DNA of 64,000 nucleotides from Siphonodentalium dalli (Eukaryota > Mollusca > Scaphopoda > Gadilida > Siphonodentaliidae). Of the stretch, positions 36,000 through 47,435 are shown one piece after another. The stretch spans positions 230,038,578 through 230,102,577 of the forward strand of contig CP136062.1 of the NCBI GenBank assembly GCA_032622095.1, in the 5' to 3' direction. A program made the translations under genes and the position numbers. The notes under the pieces are model-generated. The model was not told the DNA's origin. It worked only from the letters and a program-made list of their open reading frames with translations, and did no database searches. How positions within the stretch are numbered: position 1 is the stretch's first letter; each line of letters begins with the position of its first letter.

Positions 36000-36100
36000 C
36001 AGTACAAACAGGTCACGATGTTACAACCATTCAAGACCGGGATGATAAATGTACTCTAAATGATTATGTATAAATATAAAGGAGGCTGTTCGCATATTAA
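36000..36100. repeat. Single copy of the unit amplified at 38700-39340
   Basis: ACAAACAGGTCACGATGTTA, ACCATTCAAGACCGGGATGA, TAAATGTACTCTAAATGATT is the same as the tandem unit downstream. The tail AAGGAGGCTGTTCG is also found at 37945-37960 (AATGAGGCTGTTCG). Confidence 0.75.
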
Positions 36101-36546
36101 TTTCCGAGATAATCGACAATGATTTGTCATTATATACTTATATTATATATATATACCTTTATTTCCTCCGCAACGGAGAGTTTATCATTATACATCATAC
36201 ACAAGTTTAGAGTTTCAACATATTAGTGACAAAAATAACCATCAATTTATCACATGGTTTTATACACAAAATATGCGTAATACAAATTCAATGAGATATG
36301 TGCATTGCAACTGTTGGCCTCGTGTATTTATGATTTTGCGGAACACTTCAACTGGATAATTAAACGAGTATCTGTCTAATGGAAAAGACGGAGTTGTCTG
36401 CGATATAGCTTTATTTGCGTTATAGAGTTGTTGAGTTATTATCACGTTTAGTTAGATGCCACTCCGACTAAATACAAATTATTCATGTATATCTTGTTTT
36501 CTGTCTTCGATCAGAGCGGTTCGTGAGCTGTGTTTTTGTGATCCAT

Positions 36547-37295
36547 TTAGTCCACAGATTCTAGTCGCATCAGATCCGTATATATGTTCCACAGCTTGAA
36601 TGCTTTGCGAGCAAGAAACAAGGCGAATTGCTTAATATCATTTACGAGGTCACGAATGGGTGGCGGGATACATGCAAGAAATATCATCAACTGATCTATG
36701 GGGTTCAAGTTGTCAATATATAAGAAACATGTTATACCGAAATCCTCTATGACGTTGAACCATATTTCGATTCTTGTTTCGGCTAAGGCGGGACACAAGA
36801 GAATTGCATGCTCGATTTCGTTTTCAAAAAGTTTATGACATATCTGACACTTCCCGTGTACTGGGGACAAGGCCCGGGCCAGGATTTTAGCTATTTCTAT
36901 AAATTCAAGCTTATGTTGAGGATAGCTTCTACATGCTATCCAAAGAGGTGAAATTGACAGTGAACTATGATTATTTGCGAATGGGACAAGGGAATGTTCA
37001 TTTCGTAATCTTGTCTGCCATGACTGCTCGTTTGATTGTTTGATTTTTGTTACTATGAGGGATTTCCATGTCTCCTTGGATGGGAAGTGTTCTTCTTCTA
37101 GAAATGAGTTATGTTTGGATATAAGATTTTAATAAACGAGTTTAATTCATAGCGAATCGTAAACGAGTTTTGTATCAACTGTATCAAACGGGTTTCAGTT
37201 AAGAAATTAATACACTGCGTATCAGCTTGTATAGTATAATTTGACCACAAAGAAACTGATTGTAGGATGACCCATTTTCTTTGCCTATTTGGCAA
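36547..37295 (-). pseudogene. 5'-truncated LINE ORF2 remnant (C-terminal part)
   Basis: The minus-strand frame ending at 36547 encodes a C-terminal LINE segment with a knuckle CQICHKLFENEIEHAILLC (C-x2-C-x9-H-x4-C), then a region like ETRIEIW and KQFALFLARKAFKLW typical of LINE ORF2 tails. The same frame stays open upstream to about 37122 (ETWKSLIVTKIKQ, SWQTRLRNE). The next upstream part continues in another frame (37098-37295, RKWVILQSVSLWSNYT), so one frameshift lies near 37100-37125. APE and RT domains are absent. It is a different family from the intact LINE at 17081-22610, judging by its unlike C-terminus. Confidence 0.7.
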
Positions 37296-37733
37296 AAAAA
37301 TAATTCATTAAGACTTATTTAAATTAAATATAATTCAGTATATTACAGTAGGTGTTCATTATATGTCTCTTTCTTCACTCTATATATATCATGACATTAA
37401 CCAATGCCCGTGTGGATTGACTGCTGAAAGTTTGAAACGTTGGCAGCATTTCACTGATTGTACCACGTTTTCAAAAGAAGTTGAGAAATGCATGTATAAT
37501 GCATACATGCACGGCGTTGGCTGAGACGCTTCACAACCGTTTACGGCAGTATTGTGCGCTCTGCCTTGCGATGAAACATATATCCCCAAATATGCTTCAA
37601 TGTTTTGTGCCTGATTTCGTTAGTTCAACTATGTTGGACAATAATTGAACTTTAATGAACAAAGCAATCATTTTGCTGTGTCTGGTATTGGTGTATAAAA
37701 GCGGCTTTTCTAAATAGTATTAATCCGCTCGAT

Positions 37734-37832
37734 AATTTACTTGGTGCGATGCCAAGCATCATGGGAAGCAAGCGGCGATTCACTGAATCGCCGCTTGCTT
37801 CCCTGGATGCTTGGCATCGCACCAAGTAAATT
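37734..37832. repeat. 99-bp near-perfect palindrome with one-base loop
   Basis: The axis is at 37783. Left arm AATTTACTTGGTGCGATGCC, AAGCATCATGGGAAGCAAGC, GGCGATTCA pairs with the right arm with two mismatches (CATCATGGG against CATCCAGGG). With almost no spacer it would extrude as a cruciform or fold as a perfect hairpin RNA. Confidence 0.95.
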
Positions 37833-37960
37833 GCACCGCGATTGCACTCAAGTGAGAAATAGCAAAATATCTAATGGATTTTCAATGCTATTATATGGGT
37901 TTCTTGTGATATAAATGTATTCTAAATGATTCGGTATAACTATAAATGAGGCTGTTCGAC

Positions 37961-38625
37961 AATGGCTGCGGACACATGTATCACAGTAGCGATGGCATAG
38001 TAGGTGTGACAATTTATTATGGTGGAGTTTGTGACAATTGGTGGTCATAATTAATATGTCATTGTCAACCACTGTTGCCCGCTGAGTTTTCGCACAATGA
38101 GTCAACTGGACCAATTAACACATTGCGTGTCACCAAGGTTGATCTCTACTCATTACGTTTTGCTAAATTGTATTCGCTATATATATATATAATAGATCGT
38201 TCAGAATTGTGTTTGACCGTGGCCTTGTGGTAATTCCTCGTTGACTCACATATCATGAATGTGGTATGTTTTTTATACGATCTCAATGCATGCATGTTTA
38301 TCTACTTATATTAATCTCATTAGTAAGAACAATCATGGCTGTTGACAGAAATGGGTTATTACCAAGTGGACTTGTGTGCTAGAATGCAAAATAAAACACT
38401 GCGTGCTGAGTAAAGATCAACTGGGGCAAGACATGCATGTAGATACATCTTAGCATCGTCGCTGGTAATTATAAAGGTTGGTCGACTCATTGTCCGAATT
38501 TGTAGAGGGCGACATGGCTTGCGATGACATATTAATTATGACGACCAATTGTCAACAAACTCCACCATAATCAATTGTCACATCTACTATGCCATCGCTA
38601 CTATAATACGTGTCTGCAGCCAATA
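37961..38625. repeat. Inverted repeat, about 103-bp arms
   Basis: 37961-38062 (AATGGCTGCGGACACATGTA...GCGATGGCATAGTAGGTGTG...GGTGGAGTTTGTGACAATTG) matches the reverse complement of 38523-38625 with moderate divergence. The 460-bp interior has no gene. Confidence 0.85.
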
Positions 38626-38699
38626 GCTGTTATAATATCGTGCTATTATGAAATGTTTATATGTATACTGAGTATAACATACTTATCTTCTGATACGGA

Positions 38700-39340
38700 G
38701 GCATACACGATATCCATCTCTCCCGCATAAACAGGGCACGATGTCAGGACCTTTCAAGAACGGGATGATAAATGTATTATATGATTCGATATACATACGA
38801 ACTCCATCTCTCCCGCATAAACAGGTCACGATGTCAGGACCTTTCAAGAACGGGATGATAAATGTATTATATGATTCGATATACATACGAACTCCATCTC
38901 TCCCGCATAAACAGGTCACGATGTCAGGACCATTGAGGACCGGATGATAAATGTATTCTCTATATGATTCGCTATTAATACGAACTCCATCTCTCCCGCA
39001 TAAACAAGTCACGATGTCAGGACCATTCAGGGTCGGATGATAAATGTATTCTCTATATGATTCGCTATTAATACGAACTCCATCTCTCCCTCATAAACAG
39101 GTCACGATGTCAGGACCATTGAGGATCGGATGATAAATGTATTCTCTATATGATTCGCTATTAATACGAACTCCATCTCTCCCGCATAAACAAGTCACGA
39201 TGTCAGGACCATTCAGGGTCGGATGATAAATGTATTCTCTATATGATTCGCTATTAATACGAACTCCATCTCTCCCTCATAAACAGGTCACGCTGTCATG
39301 ACCTTTCAAGAACGGGATGATAAATGTATTCTCTATTCTG
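38700..39340. repeat. Tandem array, 90-93 bp unit, 7 copies
   Basis: Unit: CGAACTCCATCTCTCCCGCA, TAAACAGGTCACGATGTCAG, GACCTTTCAAGAACGGGATG, ATAAATGTATT. Two subtypes exist: TTTCAAGAACGGG with ATATGATTCGATATACATA, and ATTGAGGATCGG / ATTCAGGGTCGG with CTCTATATGATTCGCTATTAATA. The second subtype alternates strictly GAGGA / AGGGT, a dimer pattern. Confidence 0.95.
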
Positions 39341-41044
39341 TATGACTATTTGGATTGTGTACAACATACTTTAAAGATGGATTATCACTTTGTAAACATG
39401 TGCCATATAGTTACCGGGGTATAACATGTTAGACATCAATCGAAAACTCCTGTGCGGAAATGCTTCTATCAATTAATATTGATTTTATTTCTAATATTTT
39501 CTGGTCTAAAACTGTGTGATTGTTTAGCTAACGAACAATAGTGGTTACTGTTGACAGAGACCAAAAATGTTATTGTGTCATTTTGTGACAAATAAACGTT
39601 AATTAGACTCATTTTCGCTTAAAGCTATGGAATACAACAATACATTCAATCAATCTGGGACATTTGACGTTCGGTACATAGATATAAGAACAGCATAATG
39701 CTCTCTATCGCTATATGGTATCGCCTGTATGGTTTGATCTAAAAATTGACCAATACAGTGTCCCAATTAATCATCTCATTTCATATTGAAATATTCGAAA
39801 TAAAATCGATATTAATTAATAGAAGCGTTCCCGGACAGGGGTCTTCATGTCATATTGATGATTGTATACCCACGTAACTATTTCAAATTTGTTATTTAAA
39901 GAGATAATCAACTTCTGAAGATGTGTCCAGGGTTCCAGGCTAAATTTTGCTAAACCTATTTTACCTTCTCTTTTGGGGCCTATTGTGTAAACATAAAATG
40001 ATTGAATACAAATTGATACGTAAAATACACACTTTTGTTTGATATTGAAAGTTCTACCTCACTCGTATATAAATTCGCGCAGTACTATTTTTCGCGCACC
40101 CATTGGTGCGCGAATTTAAAACTGAGCGAAAAATAGTACGACTCCCAAGTTTAATCTAAATACAAGAGGGCTCTGTTGCTGAGTTTACATATAGTATGAA
40201 CGGTTGAATATATAGACAATTACGCATATACATGTATGTATATATTTACATTCGGTTAACCGCTTTCAAGACCATTGCTCACAATTCAAGCGACAAATCA
40301 TAGTGACATTGTTGAAATGCTTGTATATATACGAAATACTAATATGCGTTGTGCTTTTTTTGCACGGCTTGAAGATGTATATGAAATTATAATGGTCAGG
40401 GGAGTAGACCCGAGTCGGATATATCCTCAATCGAAGACCAATAGTTTCCAAAGAAGTTATCTCGAAATTTATTGATAAATAAAATAATCTCAATGTCATT
40501 TTTCAGCCACCGTAAAAGTGCATATATTAAGCAAATATTTCAAATATTGAGTTTCAAACTGGCTTCCATATTTTTTCAATAATATATTGGATAACATTTC
40601 TAGTAACGTGTGTAATAATATAAAGACCATGCAATATAAATTAGAGTAGTAGCTTTGTGTGCATGGCAAAACAAAAATGTTTTTAACAGACATATTTCAA
40701 TAAATTAAATTAATTTGATTTAACTATAAGTTGCACATTTTGGAGAAAAACTTTTGTTAACGAGATCAGACCATGACACTGTGCTATCAGAGAATCCGTT
40801 CGCGTTTATTTTACACCTGGAACATGAGAAATAGCATCAATGCAATTAGTTTCAAACGAATAGAATTTTTAACAATTTTTTTAGAAAAACTCCAATACTG
40901 GACAAAATCGAGAATAAATTAGTATGGAACCTTGTATAGACACAATAACATCTATTTCCCAACCGACGTTCAGTATTAGCATAATGCTGAAATCAAATTG
41001 AAAAATAACCATTTAAATATTTTCCAGCGTTGAGAGATGTTGTT
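39341..41044. other. Upstream region of the secreted-protein gene, no other gene seen
   Basis: Contains the hairpin at 40074-40139. 39785-39850 (ATATTCGAAATAAAAT...AGAAGCGTTCCCGGACAGGGGTCTTC) is repeated in diverged form at 53889-53943. No convincing promoter could be placed; the transcription start of the downstream gene is unknown. Confidence 0.4.
40074..40139. repeat. Compound hairpin
   Basis: TTCGCGCACC-CATT-GGTGCGCGAA (40091-40114) is a perfect 10-bp stem. A second pair GTACTATTTTTCGC (40082-40095) / GCGAAAAATAGTAC (40126-40139) interleaves with it, so two alternative folds are possible. Confidence 0.85.
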
Positions 41045-41096
41045 ATGAAGAACCTGCTATCAGTAATAATCCTCGCAATTTTCGTCCACACTACAG
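41045..41096 (+). CDS. Secreted cysteine-rich (EB/EGF-like) protein, exon 1: signal peptide
   Basis: ATG at 41045 opens a 17-codon signal peptide (MKNLLSVIILAIFVHTT) with a basic start and a hydrophobic core, ending at a good donor ACAG|GTGAGAAC (41096/41097) in phase 1. A phase-1 intron straight after a signal peptide is typical of animal genes built from extracellular modules. It fits the phase-1 acceptors of the exons at 43815 and 58972. The gene lies on the plus strand; exon joining is inferred from splice sites, phase and content, not from transcripts. Confidence 0.72.
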
Positions 41097-41330
41097 GTGA
41101 GAACGTCTGCCATTATGTATGCTAAACCATATAATCATAGTCAACCACATGCTGTCAAAATATTCACGACAACAGGCATATTCAATGCAGCTTTACCAAA
41201 GCTAAAACCGTAAGCTAACTGCCGTACGTCCACATGTAACATGTGCTACCGACATTTGCGTTTAAATTACTGTATAACATATTAATGCAATATAATTTCT
41301 TGCTATTTACAGGCAAATTTTGTTAACATT

Positions 41331-41800
41331 CACTGTGGGGGAACTACTCCTGGCGATTTGGTTCTCTACCGAGCTTTATTTACATTATCTGCCAAGCAAA
41401 GTTTGCGGACAGCATATACTAATCTACCTAAGGCAGAGAATCGAGTCGTTCGCAGAGAACCGAGCGCTCGATAGAGAATCGGAGTCCTCACAAGAGAATC
41501 GGAATAGGAAAATAAAAAGTCAATTTCTGTGTATTTCGGGATTAGTTTTTAACTTTTTGTTAAAGACAATGATGGCCAGTGACTACAATTTCACGGTAGG
41601 TCTATCAAACCCACGAAACACTGTTCTAATGTGGTGATTTTTACGTATTATGCCGCGATTGCTCGATAGAGAATCGGATTCGTCGCTAAAAATGCTCACG
41701 AAGTTCGGTAGAGAAACAAATCTCTAGGAGTAGTTCCCCCGCACAAATCTCTAGGAGTAGTTCCCCCACACAAATCTCTAGGAGTAGTTCCCCCACAGTG
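41331..41800. mobile_element. hAT-like MITE with perfect 8-bp target duplication
   Basis: The ends are CACTGTGGGGGAACTACTCC on the left and its inverse on the right; the element is flanked on both sides by TTAACATT (41323-41330 and 41801-41808), an 8-bp direct repeat as made by hAT transposases. The 470-bp interior has no transposase. The right end carries three tandem copies of the terminal 28-29 bp (CTAGGAGTAGTTCCCCC at about 41725, 41755, 41785), a terminal-repeat amplification. It lies in intron 1 of the secreted-protein gene. The 105-codon frame at 41320-41637 is within it and is not called. Confidence 0.9.
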
Positions 41801-41808
41801 TTAACATT

Positions 41809-42605
41809 GCTATCAGTGGAACTACATCGTCTCTACTTACTCACATAGTTAGCTTTGGGACATATTTTCGTTTTCTGAACATATAGCCTTCTGTATCGAA
41901 ATGCCTGGTGTAATTTGCGAGCGCGCACAAACAACTTACCGTACCTATACTAACGAACCTAACTGTTTCATATAATTCTATATAATTAGTTTGAAGTAAC
42001 ATAGTCTGGTCATTGAAGTCAAACATTCAGGTTCAACATAGAACACATTGGTAACAAGGCGATTTTGGTGTCAAAACATGCGGAAATGTCCACGGAACAA
42101 CATTTTCATAAATCCGCTAAAATCCGCTTTGGGGAAACTGTTTTATCCAAAACGGCGTCCAACATGGTTTCTATATTACATCAGTTCTCAAAATAAGTCA
42201 TTATGTACGATATGTTGAGAGTTACGCAGTTATACCAATGCGTGTGAAACTAGAGTACGGCAGTGAATAGAGTAACACGGAGATAAAACAATACAATCGC
42301 GGCCATGAAATCGCTGTCAAAATGGCCACAACTCAAAGACATGCCACGACGAAGCAACATAATGGATAACCATATGTAATTGGAGTATAAATACTTATTG
42401 GTATTATAAAAAATATGTTTCTAAGTATCTTTAAAGATCATTAAAACAAATCCAACTGAAAGATTTATCGGTCGCTGCAATGCAAGTCAAACTCAATTAA
42501 TTACGTATTTAAAGTTCGGGTTTTCTGCTTATCCAACACATAACTGTCTGGCCAAATGTAATTATTTTGGGCATGCAACACCAGAAGTAATGTTTTGTTT
42601 GAAAA
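41809..42605. other. Intron 1 stretch, nothing recognised
   Basis: No exon, RNA or repeat was supported here. Confidence 0.4.
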
Positions 42606-42880
42606 TATCCTACCTGTATCACCCACGTACTTATCTTACCTATATCACCCACGTACTTATCTTACCTATATCACCCACGTACTTTACCTATATAACCCAC
42701 GTACTTTACCTATATAACACACGTACTTTACCTATATCACCCACGTACTTATCTTACCTATATCACCCACGTACTTTACCTATATAACCCACGTACTTTA
42801 CCTATACAACACACGTACTTTACCTATATCACCCACGTACGTATCTTACCTACATGTATATTACCCACGTACTTGTGCTA
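42606..42880. repeat. 22-26 bp minisatellite with CCACGTAC core
   Basis: About 12 units of TATCACCCACGTACTTTACC with or without an extra TTATC; a subset reads TATAACMCACGTAC. It lies in intron 1. Confidence 0.9.
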
Positions 42881-43814
42881 AAATTCAGGTGATCGTCCTT
42901 TAAAGCTGTTTAAAAATAATTGTTGCTATTTGCGGTTTTGTTGTAGCAACTATATGTAATATCATGGAGAAGGGATAAACGCAGTGATGCGGTTGCGGGA
43001 ATCCTAGTACTTGTTGCGTATATGTAGCTTTGGTGAATATAACCAAATATAATTTCCAAACTCAAACCCAGTCTCTGTCAGAGTATGTAGTTGACACTTG
43101 ACACAGTTGGTAAAGTTTTGAATTTATTGAAGATAGTATGTGGTACTCCAGTTGTGTTTTAAAAAATTGTTTTCATAATATACCACCGTGCATTCTTGAG
43201 ATAAGAGCGAAATATTCGTGTTTCATCACTTGATTGGATGCAAGTATGACTACTATGTTGAAACATGGACAGTATGATTTTCACAATACAGAGGCAGTGA
43301 CCAGTGTTGGAAGAATCATTACCGTATTGTGCCCAAATAGTGTCCCTACTAAAGCAGTACATATTTACATTTGTGCCTAGTTCAAATGTTGTGTTCTCTG
43401 GGACAATTGATGTGGTTGCCATTTTCTTGCAAGTAAAGGTCGAAAAGTTGGTGTTCATACGTTTAGTATGGCACGGGTTAGCAACTTGCAACTGATGAAA
43501 ATCTTATTGACCCTGCATGATGTGTTACCTGGTCAGACACCCACTTATTGGTTACCCATAAAACAAATGTTATGTTCTCTGGCACAATCGATGTGGTTGC
43601 CATTATCTATAATCTTAGTTTATAGCAGCTTCATTATTCCAGTGGAGATCGTGTTTGGTTACTAACTGATCGGTCTTATCACTGCAGTTAAATGTCTTTT
43701 ATATTTCTTGCAACTTAATATAACAAAAATAAAACTTATAAATATATGCAATCTTACATATAGAATTATCCTTCAAACAGCTTCAAAGCACATCATTCTG
43801 TTTGTTTTTTACAG
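42881..43814. other. Rest of intron 1 with a duplicated 44-bp segment
   Basis: Two related segments, 43379-43423 and 43560-43603 (both near TCTCTGGGACAATTGATGTG then GTTGCCATT), are about 180 bp apart. On the minus strand both open with ATGGCAACCACATC. The surrounding 110-codon minus frame 43159-43491 has no domain I can defend. The intron ends with a T-rich tract and TTTTTTACAG. Confidence 0.45.
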
Positions 43815-43955
43815 TGGGTATATTCGAGGCTTGCAATGTGGATAGTGATTGTTCCAGTAACCATACAAACTGTACGCTGAGAGATTGTGATGGCGGTGTG
43901 TGTGGCTGCAGTGCCGGGTACTATCCGGAACCGACTGGATCATTCTGTAGAGTAG
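43815..43955 (+). CDS. Secreted cysteine-rich protein, exon 2: EB/EGF-like module
   Basis: This is a 141-nt exon in symmetric phase 1-1 between acceptor TTTGTTTTTTACAG (ends 43814) and donor GTAG|GTGAGT (43955/43956). It encodes 47 codons with seven cysteines: EACNVDSDC, NHTNC, LRDC, GGVCGCSAGYYPE, GSFC. The C-x-C-x2-G-Y signature near the end is that of EB or EGF-like modules in secreted invertebrate proteins. NHTNC holds an N-glycosylation sequon (NHT). The module is expected to be extracellular and disulphide-bonded. The target or ligand is unknown. Joining to exon 1 gives residue V (G|TG). Confidence 0.8.
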
Positions 43956-45072
43956 GTGAGTTCGCAATCTGTGACCACATTGCTTTGATTTGTATGTACA
44001 AATTGTTGTTCACAATATTTTCAATCGACATATATAATCTAAAAATTAATGCGACCCGTAACTTGAATCCGCAGTTTGAATTTTGTGCTTGTCTGTAACA
44101 TGCCATTCGGGGAGTGAGAATTCAAACCCGTGAACATGCCCTTGGCCTCTTCCTGAACATGTTTGCACCACTATGAGAACTATTTACAATATTAGCCCAG
44201 TCGTTTTATGAAATGTCAAGAGCTTATATAGTATCAAAGAAATGAGGTAGTCAGAATTCACAAAATAGGGCGATAATTTGTAACTACAAATTGTATTAAA
44301 TTTCCCAAAAACGGCGAATTAGCGAGTCGAAATTGGTAGTTTCATAACACAACATGGATCGTCCTAAGGACTACATCACCGTATTTAAATTCAATGTTAC
44401 TGGGAGGAACAATTCCACAATTCAAATGCTGGATGTAGATGTTCTTTTTATCTGAATTTTCTTTAGTTTCTAATTATAAGATAATTTTATTATCGCGGCC
44501 ATCGAATATCGAGTTTTCTTAACTGACGTGCTGAAAACGCTGGCGAATGGATGGGCGTCTATTAGCGAGCCATTTATATAACATGATGCGAATAAGTTGA
44601 CACCTGTGTCATTCATGATCTCGTAAAGTGTTTTTAAAAAAATTTAAATTCTTTATTGACATTATATACATGAACATATTCAGATATATAAAATGCAGCA
44701 TGATGACAATAACAACAGTCCTTTTCTGGTATTTTCGGGGGGTGGGTGGGACTTTCGCTCGCAACTCGCACACGTCTTACACACGTTAAAAATCGAAGAC
44801 ACCTCATGCGGTTTGTTGTATTACACAGACTATGATTATGAATGGAATATCACCATAAATCGTTAAGTATGTTTTAAATGTCTTAAAAGTGTTAGCATGT
44901 CTGATTTTTCTTTAGCACACCATTTAAGGCACAGGAAAGTGGCATGTGAGAATCATCATTTGGGGAAGATATATAGGGTACCCGATATAGAATTAGTGAA
45001 AAACCAAATCCAGTCGCAGCAATTTGTAGACGCTTACATACATCGCAATTGGATTTATTTTTATTGTACTTT
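43956..45072. other. Start of intron 2, no gene seen
   Basis: The 15-kb intron 2 starts here. A G-rich patch GGGGGGTGGGTGGG lies near 44738. The small frame 44897-45094 shows no domain. Confidence 0.45.
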
Positions 45073-45590
45073 TAATTTAAACACCATACTGTGACTTAGG
45101 GTCGATGTATTGCACTGTTAATCTAAACACCATAATGTGACTTAGGGTCGATGTATTGCACTGTTAATCTAAACATCATAATGTGACTTAGGGTCGATGT
45201 ATTGCACTGTTAATCTAAACACCATAATGTGACTTAGAGTCGATGTATTGCACTGTTAATCTAAATACCATAATGTGATTTAGGGTCGATGTATTGCACT
45301 GTTAATCTAAACATCATAATGTGACTTAGGGTTGATGTATTGCACTGTTAATCTAAACATCATAATGTGACTTAGGGTCGATGTATTGCACTGTTAATCT
45401 AAACATCATAATGTGACTTAGGGTCGATGTATTGCACTGTTAATCTAAACATCATAATGTGACTTAGGGTCGATGTATTGCACTGTTAATTTAAACACCA
45501 TAATGTGACTTAGGGTCGATGTATTGCACTGTTAATTTAAACACCATAATGTGACTTAGGGTCGATGTATTGCACTGCTAAAATATACCT
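45073..45590. repeat. 46-bp tandem array, about 11 units
   Basis: Unit CTAAACACCATAATGTGACT, TAGGGTCGATGTATTGCACT, GTTAAT. Two subtypes, ACACCATAA and ACATCATAA, occur in runs. Confidence 0.95.
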
Positions 45591-45724
45591 GCCAGTTTAA
45601 CGGTTTCAAACCGCGAGACATGGCTGCCCCAACGCTTGACTGTAAAATCTACCTGTAGCATATGCCACGGTATAAAACCGTTTGAGCAACTGGAATATTG
45701 TAACAAGTAACCGTCAACACCCTT

Positions 45725-46322
45725 TAATTAACATCAAGACCATAACTGATAAGAGTCACACATTATATAACAAGTAACAAGACCATAACTGATAAGAGTC
45801 ACACATTATATAACAAGTAACAAGACCATAACTGATAAGAGTCACACATTATATAACAAGTAACAAGACCATAACTGATAAGAGTCACACATTATATAAC
45901 AAATACCAAGACCATAACTGATAAGAGTCACACATTATATAACAAGTAACAAGACCATAACTGATAAGAGTCACACATTATATAACAAGTAACAAGACCA
46001 TAACTGATAAGAGTCACACATTATATAACAAGTAACAAGACCATAACTGATAAGAGTCACACATTATATAACAAGTACCAAGACCATAACTCATAAGAGT
46101 CACACATTATATAACAAGTAACAAGACCATAACTGATAAGAGTCACACATTATATAACAAGTAACAAGACCATAACTGATAAGAATCACACATTATATAA
46201 CAAGTAACAAGGCCATAACTGATAAGAGTCACACATTATATAACAAGTACCAAGACCATAACTGATAAGAGTCACACATTATATAACAAGTAACAAGACC
46301 ATAACTGATAAGAGTCACACAT
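45725..46322. repeat. 43-bp tandem array, about 14 units
   Basis: Unit ACCATAACTGATAAGAGTCA, CACATTATATAACAAGTAAC, AAG. Variation is sparse: TACCAAG replaces TAACAAG in units near 45903, 46075 and 46247, roughly every fourth unit, a hint of four-unit amplification. Confidence 0.95.
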
Positions 46323-47108
46323 TTGCTCACGGTTCAACGCCGATCACCGTATGCCATATGGTTTTAAGGACCAATTCTCAGCGGATTAAGATTCAGTATA
46401 ACAATTTTAGGAAACACATGGTTCCATTGTTTTAGGAAACAAGGCTTGATTGAATTCCAAATTCATAGATAATGGAGTACATTACACATGTACACATACA
46501 ATTGTACACTGATCAAATTGAGGTGTCACACAGTTAAAAGGCTCACTAAGATACATATACTGGTATGACAATTATTCAGGCTGAAAATTCTATGTATTCG
46601 ATCTTTGTCGAATACTGCTTGATTCATTAAAACTCCACATATGTTATTTCAATATAAGGTAAACATTCAGTACAGTCATTGACATATGTCACAATAGTGA
46701 ATATTCAGTACATGCCTTGCAACATAAGGTGGATAATGGGCCTCGCATGATAGCAGATTACAATCAGGGAAATTTAAATCAATATCCAAAACCTCACAAG
46801 AGATCAATTTAATCGATGTGTGTATATCTAGTACATGTATAAGAGATCAATTTAATCGATGTGTGTATGTCTAGTACATTTATAAGAGAGAGGTAAATGA
46901 ACACAAAGATGTAAGTTTTGATGAAAGATTGAATGATCAATTGACCACATACCTTCTAACTGCATCCATATTACAAACATAATTCAACTGAGCTTTTCAG
47001 TTACGAGTAAAACTAATTTTGACCAAACTAAAACATGATTCGGGCTTCCAATTGTAAGACATAAAGGAACACAGTTTTCACAGGTATAACTTAAATTTAT
47101 TTAAAGGC
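46323..47108. other. Intron 2 stretch with one short direct repeat
   Basis: Only a two-copy repeat is visible: AGAGATCAATTTAATCGATG plus TGTGTATRTCTAGTACAT at 46799-46838 and 46841-46880. No exon was recognised. Confidence 0.45.
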
Positions 47109-47435
47109 AACCATTTTAAGGGACCATCATAGAAAATGGTTATGTGCATATATTTTGGATTCTGGGCATGTAATATGGATGATGGGACATATATGGACGC
47201 TCCTGCATCTGGACACGAGTCAGTTATAGTTGACTTAAGTTTTCATTGCACGTGCTCCAATTTGGGGTTCAAAAATTGAAGGGCCCGTTATAGAAAATGG
47301 GTATGTGCCTATATGTCTGGATTCTGGGCATATACTATGGATGTTGGGACATATTTGGGCCGTCAGACATCTGGATATAACTCAGGTATAGTTGACTGTA
47401 CACTGCGCGGGCTCAAATTCGGGATTCACCATAGA
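47109..47435. repeat. Two direct copies of a 165-170 bp segment
   Basis: Copies start near 47110 and 47280; both contain ATAGAAAATGGKTATGTGC, GGATTCTGGGCAT, GGGACATAT, ATCTGGA, CAGTTATAGTTGACT or GGTATAGTTGACT. Divergence is about 20%. Confidence 0.8.

Noticed and set aside
43159-43491. Ig-like domain on the minus strand (VPENTTFELGTNVNMYC)
   Set aside because: The phrase resembles an Ig strand B, but there is no second cysteine/tryptophan pattern or splice context; the underlying DNA is part of a local 44-bp duplication.
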